Below are positions 1 to 3,987 of a stretch of DNA of 22,439 nucleotides, piece by piece (the stretch's first letter is position 1; the number at the start of each line of letters is the position of its first letter). A program made the position numbers and the translations under genes. The notes below the pieces were generated by a model. The model ran no database searches and was not told the DNA's origin. It saw only the letters and a list, made by a program, of their open reading frames with translations. The DNA comes from a virus, in IMG/VR virus record IMGVR_UViG_3300028920_001543, positions 1-22,439 of that record, one strand, 5' to 3'.

Positions 1-8
1 CCCCTTTC

Positions 9-28
9 CGGGGGCCCTAAGGCCCCCG
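9..28 (-). terminator. GC-rich hairpin past the minus-strand genes, possible terminator
   Basis: Perfect 8-bp arms CGGGGGCC and GGCCCCCG close a 4-base CTAA loop. The hairpin begins 22 bases beyond the stop of the last minus-strand gene, where a transcription terminator is expected. No T-run follows in the minus direction (the next bases read GGAAAGGGG), so it may be Rho-assisted or only an RNA-stabilising 3' structure. The hairpin behind the capsid genes at 17259 has the same core (five G, CC, four-base loop, GG, five C), which supports a shared function. Confidence 0.45.
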
Positions 29-42
29 TGTGTGTTTCCGCT

Positions 43-80
43 AGTTGTTGTCATGCTTCCAAGTTGTTGTCATGCTTCCA
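43..80. repeat. 19-bp tandem duplication at the 3' end of a minus-strand gene
   Basis: The unit AGTTGTTGTCATGCTTCCA occurs twice head to tail, at 43-61 and 62-80, without a mismatch. It covers the end of the minus-strand gene at 51-269. Because 19 is not a multiple of three, the second copy is read in a different frame and supplies the present stop codon. With a single copy the protein would end at a TAG after WKHDNN, instead of continuing for LEA. Confidence 0.85.
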
Positions 81-269
81 AGATGTGTGCCAGGTTTCCC
101 ATGCGGCTTGCTGCGCGACCCAGAGCATCGGGACCAGGGCCGGAGGGAGAGAAACACCATCTTCCTTCAGACCCTTAGCCTCGATCCAGAGCCGCCTCAT
201 AAGCGAATCCGCCTCGCTAACCCGTTCCATCAGATTCCGGACCTGCACCTTTTGTTCTTCCGTGTTCAT
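51..269 (-). CDS. Hypothetical small protein, 72 aa
   Basis: A 72-residue cytoplasmic-looking protein beginning MNTEEQKVQVRNLMERVSEA. It has a charged, probably helical first half and a tryptophan-containing tail (MLWVAQQAAWETWHTSWKHD). The start at 269 is chosen over an upstream ATG at 338 because a GGAAGG Shine-Dalgarno lies 10 bases ahead of it. The whole initiation region is also identical to that of the next gene upstream (322-594), down to the first five residues MNTEE. It is the last of three minus-strand genes, probably in one operon from the promoter near 912-940. Its C-terminus was altered by a 19-bp tandem duplication. No family is recognised. A small early or accessory phage protein is a guess from position only. 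Confidence 0.6.
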   Translation of the reverse strand: MNTEEQKVQVRNLMERVSEADSLMRRLWIEAKGLKEDGVSLPPALVPMLWVAQQAAWETWHTSWKHDNNLEA

Positions 270-288
270 TTGGAACCAACCTTCCGTT
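253..288 (-). repeat. 36-bp direct repeat, copy 1 (translation-initiation region)
   Basis: Identical over 36 bases to 578-613. On the minus strand it contains 19 bases of leader with the GGAAGG ribosome-binding site, the ATG, and the first five codons plus two bases (MNTEE). Identity ends abruptly on both sides. Confidence 0.9.
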
Positions 289-321
289 CCGGGGACTCCG
301 CAGTGCCCCCCGTGTGCGCGG

Positions 322-594
322 CTACTGAACAATGGCATTCTTGACCCTGCGCGTATTCAGGTGAAAGCATTTCTGGCAGAGGTCGGAGACTGGCACCCGG
401 CCGTAAGGATTCGGGATGGTGTAGTCCGCCTTGACCCATTTGCCGCAGGCAAGGCAGGAAGAACCAGAAAGCTGCAGGTGAATCTTTCTTCCGGTCCTGC
501 CACCTCGGGCGATGTAGACGTCTCCTGGAAGACCCTCGCTGAGGGTTTCGAGATCGATCATCGTTCTGATTTCCACGTGTTCTTCCGTGTTCAT
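322..594 (-). CDS. Small zinc-ribbon protein, 90 aa
   Basis: A 90-residue protein with two CxxC pairs, CLAC (C47, C50) and CQKC (C73, C76), 22 residues apart: a four-cysteine zinc-ribbon or treble-clef knuckle. The N-terminal half (MNTEEHVEIRTMIDLETLSE and onwards) has no recognised motif. Such small zinc proteins are common in phage accessory regions and often bind nucleic acid or a host protein; which applies here is unknown. The ATG at 594 has GGAAGG 10 bases upstream, inside the 36-bp repeat shared with the downstream gene. The gene upstream ends 18 bases before it, and the gap to the next gene is 52 bases, consistent with an operon. The start is firm, the function open. Confidence 0.65.
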   Translation of the reverse strand: MNTEEHVEIRTMIDLETLSEGLPGDVYIARGGRTGRKIHLQLSGSSCLACGKWVKADYTIPNPYGRVPVSDLCQKCFHLNTRRVKNAIVQ

Positions 595-613
595 TTGGAA
601 CCAACCTTCCGTT
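578..613 (-). repeat. 36-bp direct repeat, copy 2 (translation-initiation region)
   Basis: Second perfect copy of the element at 253-288, placed identically relative to the start codon of the gene at 322-594. Its outer end touches the TAA stop of the upstream gene at 613-615. Confidence 0.9.
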
Positions 614-858
614 TAGTGCCCAGCTTCGTCCACGTTCAATTCGCGATCAGCTACCCAGCGACCGTCTTCGTCATACGCTACCAGAGCGCCGAATTCGTCG
701 TCGAACAAGCCGACAAGCCCCGCGGTTGTCTGGTCCCGCACGAAAGCGTCGATCGCAGCGCGACCGCTCGGAGCCTCGAGCATGCAGACGCAACTCTTCC
801 ATGCGAAGAGAAATCCGCGCGCATTCGCGCCAAACGCATCAATCTGAAATCTGGCCAT
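613..858 (-). CDS. Hypothetical acidic small protein, 81 aa
   Basis: An 81-residue protein starting MARFQIDAFGANARGFLFAW and ending in an acidic stretch (LFDDEFGALVAYDEDGRW, then DRELNVDEAGH). The middle (MLEAPSGRAAIDAFVRDQTT) looks like a compact alpha/beta fold, but no family is recognised. The start at 858 is chosen because GGGAGG lies about 9 bases upstream; longer readings reaching 954 lack such a site. It is the first gene of the minus-strand cluster, 18 bases before the zinc-ribbon gene. A candidate promoter at 912-940 would give a leader of roughly 45 bases. An early accessory protein is plausible by position only. Confidence 0.6.
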   Translation of the reverse strand: MARFQIDAFGANARGFLFAWKSCVCMLEAPSGRAAIDAFVRDQTTAGLVGLFDDEFGALVAYDEDGRWVADRELNVDEAGH

Positions 859-911
859 GGAATCAAACCTCCCGTTTTTCAAGCCCTGCCGGAACCCATC
901 CCGACACAACA

Positions 912-940
912 AGAATACCAAACAGAACAACGCGTTACAA
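912..940 (-). promoter_or_regulatory. Candidate sigma70-type promoter for the minus-strand operon
   Basis: Read on the minus strand, TTGTAA (940-935) and TATTCT (917-912) are separated by exactly 17 bases, with 4 of 6 matches to each consensus hexamer. It lies about 55 bases ahead of the first minus-strand gene at 858, in the right orientation. Predicted from sequence only. Confidence 0.4.
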
Positions 941-969
941 CCGATGTCTTGCAAACATCGCGCCGATGT
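941..969. promoter_or_regulatory. CCGATGT repeat cluster beside the minus-strand promoter
   Basis: CCGATGT occurs at 941-947 and 963-969, with the inverted form ACATCG at 955-960 between them. The cluster begins directly upstream of the -35 of the minus-strand promoter candidate, a position typical of a regulator-binding site. CGATGT(942-947)/ACATCG could also form a 6-bp stem with a 7-base loop. Confidence 0.35.
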
Positions 970-1113
970 GATAACGTGCGACGGGTTGGGGGGGAAGAAT
1001 TAAAGAAATCCCCTAAACACAACGTTTTAGAAGCCCCCCCGGCCGAATCCGCCCGACCGCTCAACGCCGAAACCCGCACAGAACCTCGCAATCCGCAACC
1101 CGAACCGCGGCGC

Positions 1114-1161
1114 GCGCGTGCGGTTTGCAAGCAAGCTGGAAGACTTGCAACCGCAACGCGC
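1114..1161. repeat. Long imperfect inverted repeat (hairpin)
   Basis: The left arm (1114-1131, ending GCGGTTTGCAAG) pairs with the right arm (1144-1161, beginning CTTGCAACCGC). About 17 base pairs form, with one single-base bulge on each arm and a 12-base loop. It lies in the gene-free region and overlaps the 9-bp tandem repeat at 1154-1170. It could be a structured RNA leader or an origin or recombination structure. Confidence 0.6.
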
Positions 1162-1170
1162 ACAACGCGC
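1154..1170. repeat. Tandem 9-bp repeat CAACGCGCA
   Basis: CAACGCGCA at 1154-1162 is followed at once by CAACGCGC at 1163-1170. It overlaps the right arm of the hairpin at 1114-1161. Only two copies are present, so an iteron role is speculative. Confidence 0.5.
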
Positions 1171-1252
1171 TATGCCGATTGAGAATTTGTCGCATCCGCC
1201 CGCAGGGTTTTCCAGCTTCGCCGAAACATATTCCAGCGATTATTTACATTAG

Positions 1253-1281
1253 TTTCGCCCTTTTCCCAACAACAGGCGAAA
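1253..1281. repeat. Inverted repeat TTTCGCC / GGCGAAA
   Basis: A 7-bp perfect inverted repeat (1253-1259 and 1275-1281) around a 15-base spacer. TTCGCC also occurs directly at 1218-1223. It lies in an A/T-richer patch of the intergenic region and is possibly part of a protein-binding array. Confidence 0.35.
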
Positions 1282-1552
1282 AGGTCGGCCCGCATAGACG
1301 GCCGCGATATCAAACTAAGGCTATCTGACACCGTTGAGACAATGTCGCAACTAACAATGATTCGCAACCTACACAAGCACAACGACCTGCACCAATGTCC
1401 ACGTTCACCAGTAAACAGCACCTCTCCCGCAGGGGGATGAGTAAGCCCTGCCCCTGTGGCTGGCCAGGAAAAAAAGCTCTTCCCACGGGGCGGTTGGGGG
1501 CCAATCAGGGCCGATCGGGCTTGCTAGGTGTGCCGATTCACTACAGTAGGCC

Positions 1553-1589
1553 TTGACAGATTGTCAATCGTGCCGTCATGGTGTACCGT
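1553..1589 (+). promoter_or_regulatory. Palindromic operator / candidate plus-strand promoter
   Basis: TTGACA, GAT, TGTCAA (1553-1567) is a perfect 6-3-6 palindrome, so a consensus -35 hexamer is present on both strands. For the plus strand, TTGTCA (1561-1566, 5 of 6 matches) lies 17 bases before TACCGT (1584-1589, 3 of 6). The -10 elements are weak, as in a promoter needing an activator. It sits about 125 bases before the first plus-strand gene. A dyad covering a -35 suggests repressor control. Confidence 0.35.
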
Positions 1590-1593
1590 GAGG

Positions 1594-1624
1594 TTCAATT
1601 GAAAGTCCGGCCCCCTGGGGGGGC
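1594..1624. promoter_or_regulatory. TTCAATTGAA palindrome followed by a small GC hairpin
   Basis: TTCAATTGAA (1594-1603) is a perfect 10-bp palindrome. Six bases on, GCCCCC (1610-1615) and GGGGGC (1619-1624) form a hairpin with a 3-base loop. Both would lie in the leader of a transcript from the candidate promoter at 1553-1589. They could be an operator and an attenuator or 5' stabilising stem; neither role is proven. Confidence 0.3.
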
Positions 1625-1714
1625 TATCGATCTGCTGATCTTACGGGCGCGCGTGGATGGTCAGCTCCTCCAGAATTGTGTTGGCTAAAAGGGGTGGATG
1701 GAAAGTCAAGAAAA

Positions 1715-1906
1715 ATGGCGGTAGTAGGTTCTAAGAATCCGATGTCGATTTCTCCTCGTCCGAGTGCTCGGGAGGCGCTGAAGCAGAAGATAGGTGTTCA
1801 GCGGGACATTTTGAATGATCTGGTTCAGTTGGAGAAGGAGATCAAGTGGGGGGAGTTGACGGCGTCGTCGGAGCGGGTGTTGTTCGCGATGATCAGGGCG
1901 ATGTAG
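1715..1906 (+). CDS. Hypothetical small helical protein, 63 aa
   Basis: A 63-residue protein (MAVVGSKNPMSISPRPSARE and onwards). After a flexible, proline-containing N-terminus it becomes charged and helical (EALKQKIGVQRDILNDLVQL, then EKEIKWGELTASSERVLFAM), possibly a short coiled coil. The ATG at 1715 is preferred because GGAAAG lies 9 bases upstream; in-frame starts further upstream lack a site. It is the first plus-strand gene after the intergenic control region. It uses T- and G-ending codons (GGT, GTT, TTG, CGG), unlike the C-ending codons of the virion genes from 3104 on. No family is recognised. Confidence 0.5.
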   Translation: MAVVGSKNPMSISPRPSAREALKQKIGVQRDILNDLVQLEKEIKWGELTASSERVLFAMIRAM

Positions 1907-2064
1907 TTTGTCCTGGTTGTTGTGACGCGTGTTTGGAGTGTGTGTGGGGTGTATTGGAGTTCGAGTTAGTAGCTCGGTCGACGTATGGCCACTGGTGTTT
2001 TTATGGTGGTCCGTGGATGGAGGCGGGTTTTGATGGTACGGGAAACTGCTGTCCATTATATTAG
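1846..2064 (+). CDS. Possible overlapping cysteine-rich small protein, 72 aa
   Basis: A GTG-initiated frame that starts inside the 3' end of the preceding gene and would fill the gap behind it. AAGGAG lies 5 bases before the GTG, although the same bases also encode EKEIK of the upstream gene. The product has a cysteine cluster (CPGCCDACLEC) and later WCFYGG and CCPLY, nine cysteines in all, suggesting metal binding or disulfides. Its codons share the G/T-rich style of the flanking genes. Its stop lies 55 bases before a terminator-like hairpin. Against it: extensive overlap with neighbours and no recognised family. If real it may be a small zinc protein; otherwise 1907-2032 is untranslated. 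Confidence 0.28.
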   Translation: MGGVDGVVGAGVVRDDQGDVVCPGCCDACLECVWGVLEFELVARSTYGHWCFYGGPWMEAGFDGTGNCCPLY

Positions 2065-2317
2065 GAATCACGGTGGTTTTGCTGGGGATGGTGTAGACAT
2101 TTCGTTAGTATCGATGCGGCCCGGCGTGATAGATCGCCGGGTTTTTCATGTATTTCGGCCGATCTGCGATCCGAGTTTCACAGGGAAGGAGTTCATGGGG
2201 ACCACGGAGTGGTTTTCCGTGACGTGTGAGTGTTGTCTTTCTTTACGTCCTGATCGGGATGATGAGGCGGAGAAGGACATGGAGCGGTTTTTGGAGGAGG
2301 TAGGTGGTGCTGAGTAG
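2033..2317 (+). CDS. Hypothetical protein, up to 94 aa (start uncertain)
   Basis: The frame ends at 2317 and overlaps the next gene's start, which supports translation of its 3' part. That part encodes a cysteine-containing, acidic C-terminus (TEWFSVTCECCLSLRPDRDD, then EAEKDMERFLEEVGGAE). The start at 2033 has a good GGAGG 9 bases upstream and gives 94 residues. A second possible start at 2195, behind AAGGAG at only 3 bases, gives 40 residues. The choice matters because a perfect terminator-like hairpin with a T5 run (2120-2146) lies inside the longer frame. Either the hairpin is an attenuator within a gene, or the true gene is the short one after a terminator. No family is recognised. Confidence 0.45.
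   Translation: MVRETAVHYIRNHGGFAGDGVDISLVSMRPGVIDRRVFHVFRPICDPSFTGKEFMGTTEWFSVTCECCLSLRPDRDDEAEKDMERFLEEVGGAE
2120..2146 (+). terminator. Rho-independent terminator-like hairpin
   Basis: Perfect arms CCCGGCG (2120-2126) and CGCCGGG (2135-2141) enclose an 8-base loop and are followed directly by TTTTT (2142-2146), the canonical intrinsic-terminator form. It would end transcripts carrying the small genes from 1715 on, or act as a partial attenuator ahead of the membrane-protein and packaging genes. It lies within the 94-residue reading of the gene ending at 2317, so one of the two calls may be wrong. Confidence 0.6.
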
Positions 2318-2729
2318 CCGCGTGAAATCTCTGATTTTGGTGATTTGTTGCGGTTGTTTGCTGGTGTCTCCAGCGTGGGCGGCGCTGCAGCTGACCTACA
2401 CGTGGGATCCGCCGACGACTGGTTCACCTGTGGTGGAGTATCAGGTGGAGTGGAAGACGGGTTCTGGTGATTTCGAGCCGCTGGGGGTGGTTACCGAGGC
2501 GTTGATCCGGGTAGATGTACCTGACGGTACACAGGGTTTGGTTTTGCGGGTAGCTGGTCGGGATCAGTGGGGTCGTCAGGGGTTGTGGTCGCCGCCGAGT
2601 GTACCTTGGACTGACGACGGTACTCCTGGGCCGCCTACTGAGCCTTCGATCATCGAGATCATTGCCTTGGCTGGGTTCGGTTTGCTAGCGCTGTTGATCG
2701 GGACAGTGTGGAAGGTGAGGCGGCGATGA
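2307..2729 (+). CDS. Secreted fibronectin-III-like protein with C-terminal membrane anchor
   Basis: A 140-residue protein with a clear Sec signal peptide (VKSLILVICCGCLLVSPAWA, cleavage after AWA). One FnIII-like beta-sandwich follows at about residues 28-110 (LQLTYTWDPPTTGSPVVEYQ; VEWKTGSGDFEPL; RVAGRDQWGRQG). A proline-rich linker then leads to a membrane segment (IIEIIALAGFGLLALLIGTV) and the stop-transfer tail KVRRR. The FnIII domain should face the periplasm or exterior. GTG at 2307 is chosen because GGAGGAGG lies 6 bases upstream; GTG at 2304 is the alternative. It overlaps the upstream gene's stop, and its own stop forms an ATGA with the next start, so translation is probably coupled. 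FnIII domains bind proteins or glycans; host-surface binding or superinfection exclusion are inferences. Codons are T/G-rich. Confidence 0.7.
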   Translation: MLSSRVKSLILVICCGCLLVSPAWAALQLTYTWDPPTTGSPVVEYQVEWKTGSGDFEPLGVVTEALIRVDVPDGTQGLVLRVAGRDQWGRQGLWSPPSVPWTDDGTPGPPTEPSIIEIIALAGFGLLALLIGTVWKVRRR

Positions 2730-2887
2730 ACATGGAACAGGCAGCTGCGTTGGGCGGGGTAGTCGAGGAAATCATGCGGTTGATTGTGGAGGAAGAGTCT
2801 CCGGATGTGGGGTTGATTTCCTTGGTAGCGACCCTGGTCGAGAGCTACGAGAACGACTGGGAGAACGACTGGGAGTACGAGGAGTAG
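2726..2887 (+). CDS. Small acidic protein with ENDW repeat, 53 aa
   Basis: A 53-residue protein (MNMEQAAALGGVVEEIMRLI and onwards) whose ATG overlaps the TGA of the membrane-protein gene (ATGA). GAGG lies 5 bases upstream. It is strongly acidic and looks mostly helical. The tail contains a perfect 12-bp tandem repeat (2849-2860 and 2861-2872) giving ENDWENDW, then EYEE. Its stop TAG is followed directly by the next ATG. The tight packing between two membrane-protein genes supports a real gene and suggests a linked role. No family is recognised. Confidence 0.55.
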   Translation: MNMEQAAALGGVVEEIMRLIVEEESPDVGLISLVATLVESYENDWENDWEYEE

Positions 2888-2998
2888 ATGAAGCCGCTTC
2901 CTAGCTTCAAGATACCACAGAAGCAGGACTGGCAGAAGCCGATCGTAGGTATAGCGATGTTAGCGGCCATTCTTTACTGCCTGTACAGGTTTTGGTGA
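2888..2998 (+). CDS. Single-span small membrane protein, 36 aa
   Basis: A 36-residue protein: a short basic N-terminus (MKPLPSFKIPQKQDWQK), then one hydrophobic helix (PIVGIAMLAAILYCLYRFW). The ATG immediately follows the upstream stop, and GAGGAG ends 3 bases before it, so reinitiation is likely. Size and topology would fit a pinholin-like or regulatory membrane peptide, but no lysis gene is seen nearby and a holin call would be unsupported. It belongs to a cluster with the FnIII membrane protein (2307) and the acidic protein (2726). Confidence 0.5.
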   Translation: MKPLPSFKIPQKQDWQKPIVGIAMLAAILYCLYRFW

Positions 2999-2999
2999 C

Positions 3000-3104
3000 A
3001 TGATGCAGCGGGCGTGCGCTGCTGGGGCCGGCTGGACGTTGTCGAGGCGCGTCGGGACTACGGATGAAGGCCGGCCCGTATTGCCAGCGATTGGGGTGCT
3101 CTGA
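3000..3104 (+). CDS. Possible small ORF before terS, 34 aa
   Basis: A 34-codon frame (MMQRACAAGAGWTLSRRVGT and onwards) that fills the gap between the small membrane protein and the small terminase. Its stop overlaps the next start as TGATG, as with other gene pairs here. The ribosome-binding site is weak and the protein resembles nothing known. The alternative is a 105-base untranslated leader for the packaging operon. Confidence 0.22.
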   Translation: MMQRACAAGAGWTLSRRVGTTDEGRPVLPAIGVL

Positions 3105-3565
3105 TGGCTCAACTCACGGCAGAACAACGAGAAAAAGTCCTTGAAAAAGCGCTGCGTGAAGTGGACAGCTGTCTGGGCACTCCCAATCACCTGGCTAGCG
3201 TGTGCGGGGTTTCTCGAGATGCGCTGGTCTCCATGCTGGAACTTCCCCTGGACATCTGCGAAGAGATCAAGTGGCGGCTGGCTGTCCGCAAGACGGAGCT
3301 GGTCGCAGCCAGCGAGGAGCGCCTGATGAAGGCCGCGATGGACGATAAGGGGCGCTTCAACCACATGGCCGTGTTCGCGGTGCTGAACAACATGGCGCCG
3401 CAGGAGTGGAAGTCGAAACAGGAAGTCGAGATCAAGGACGACCGCGGCTTCCAGCCGTTGACCGATGCAGAAGAGAAGAAGGTCGTTCAGGAGGCCGGGC
3501 CAACGGCCCCGTCGTTCCTGCGCGTCGTAGAAAACCAAGGTGTTGAGGACGACTCGTCTGACTGA
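3104..3565 (+). CDS. terS: Probable terminase small subunit
   Basis: A 153-residue protein of the size usual for small terminases, which bind the packaging site on phage DNA and load the large subunit. After a helical start (MAQLTAEQREKVLEKALREV) it has a helix-turn-helix-like segment at about residues 24-48 (LGTPNHLASVCGVSRDALVS). A long helical middle follows, with the segment MAAMDD-like KAAMDDKGRFNHMAVFAVLN, then NNMAPQEWKSKQ, which resembles TerS proteins. The tail is acidic and disordered. GGGGTG lies 5 bases before the ATG. The call rests on length, HTH and packaging-module context, not a diagnostic motif. It is unusual that terL does not follow directly: 6.7 kb intervenes. From this gene on, codon use shifts to C/G-ending. 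Confidence 0.6.
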   Translation: MAQLTAEQREKVLEKALREVDSCLGTPNHLASVCGVSRDALVSMLELPLDICEEIKWRLAVRKTELVAASEERLMKAAMDDKGRFNHMAVFAVLNNMAPQEWKSKQEVEIKDDRGFQPLTDAEEKKVVQEAGPTAPSFLRVVENQGVEDDSSD

Positions 3566-3589
3566 ATGTGGTCCGGCGGGGGGTGTTTA

Positions 3590-3641
3590 GGAGGGTTCAA
3601 GGCCCTCCACTGAGAAGAAGAAGTCTGGTAGTTCTACCAGA
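3590..3641 (+). repeat. Two adjacent hairpins after terS
   Basis: GGAGGG (3590-3595) pairs with CCCTCC (3603-3608) across 7 bases. TCTGGTAG (3624-3631) pairs perfectly with CTACCAGA (3634-3641) across TT. They fill most of the 104-base gap between terS and the small secreted-protein gene. No T-run follows either. They could be attenuators, mRNA-processing sites or, being next to terS, part of a packaging site; only the pairing is seen. Confidence 0.5.
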
Positions 3642-3669
3642 AAGACTGGCAGCACGAAGGAGAAAATCG

Positions 3670-3981
3670 ATGAGAGCGCTGTTGATTTCCATGCTGGTCG
3701 GCGTCCTGCTGGTCTGTGGGCTGGCTTACGCTTGGCAGACTCACCCGATCCAGTACCTGGCCGCTGACGGCGTTCTGGATCTGACCTCCGTCACTCACGA
3801 CGGGTACTTCCTGTACTCAACGCAGAATGCGTGGGTGACCCGCTATTTCCGGTCTCAGTCGGCAGACGCTATTCCGATGTTCCTGCCGGCTGGCGAGTGG
3901 TTCTTCGTCGATGCGCAGACAGACAGTCTGGCCGGCGTTGGCCTGAGTGACACCCTCTGGGTCCACCCGATGTCGAGGTAA
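3670..3981 (+). CDS. Small secreted protein, 103 aa
   Basis: A 103-residue protein with a clear signal peptide (MRALLISMLVGVLLVCGLAY, cleavage probably after AYA at residue 21). The mature part of about 80 residues looks beta-rich (VLDLTSVTHDGYFLYSTQNA, then WVTRYFRSQSADAIPMFLPA and GEWFFVDAQTDSLAGVGLSD). This could be a small jelly-roll or beta-sandwich, but no family is recognised. The ATG at 3670 has AAGGAG 8 bases upstream; an arginine-rich extension to 3568 lacks a site and would bury the signal peptide. It precedes the giant secreted protein by 6 bases, and both start with ATGAGAGC-CTG, encoding MRAL. A co-secreted partner or shared surface structure is inferred. Confidence 0.65.
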   Translation: MRALLISMLVGVLLVCGLAYAWQTHPIQYLAADGVLDLTSVTHDGYFLYSTQNAWVTRYFRSQSADAIPMFLPAGEWFFVDAQTDSLAGVGLSDTLWVHPMSR

Positions 3982-3987
3982 AGAAAG

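Larger units (their letters stand above)
859..1714. other. Long intergenic region between divergent gene blocks
   Basis: About 850 bases without a convincing gene. Open frames exist on both strands but lack ribosome-binding sites and plausible proteins. The + strand is C-rich at the left (12 G against 27 C in 1021-1080), while plus-strand genes to the right are G-rich (20 G against 10 C in 2321-2380). The region holds a minus-strand promoter candidate, an imperfect hairpin (1114-1161), tandem and inverted repeats, a TTGACA/TGTCAA palindrome and a small GC hairpin. Divergent early promoters with operators, or a replication origin, would fit. Confidence 0.55.

Noticed and set aside
266-604. A 112-codon minus-strand frame overlapping the zinc-ribbon gene
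   Set aside because: It is in another frame over the CxxC-containing gene, with no start signal; the 322-594 frame explains the region better.
28-1182. A 384-codon plus-strand open frame across the left end
   Set aside because: It runs antisense to three minus-strand genes with good ribosome-binding sites and continues through the C-rich intergenic region. It lacks its own ribosome-binding site, its protein is low-quality, and its openness follows from skewed composition.
1310-1504. A 64-codon minus-strand frame in the intergenic region
   Set aside because: It starts with TTG, lacks a ribosome-binding site and resembles no protein.
2888-2998. Calling the 36-residue membrane peptide a holin
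   Set aside because: Only size and one membrane span agree. No endolysin or spanin gene is adjacent, so the function is left open.
3568-3669. N-terminal extension of the small secreted protein to 3568
   Set aside because: The extension is arginine-rich, starts from a GTG without a ribosome-binding site, and would place the signal peptide internally. The ATG at 3670 has AAGGAG at 8 bases.
3612-3669. A Ser/Thr/Lys-rich stretch in another frame after terS, considered as a frameshifted terS tail
   Set aside because: A stop separates it from terS in that frame, no slippery site or start codon is visible, and the bases are better explained by the hairpins and ribosome-binding site.
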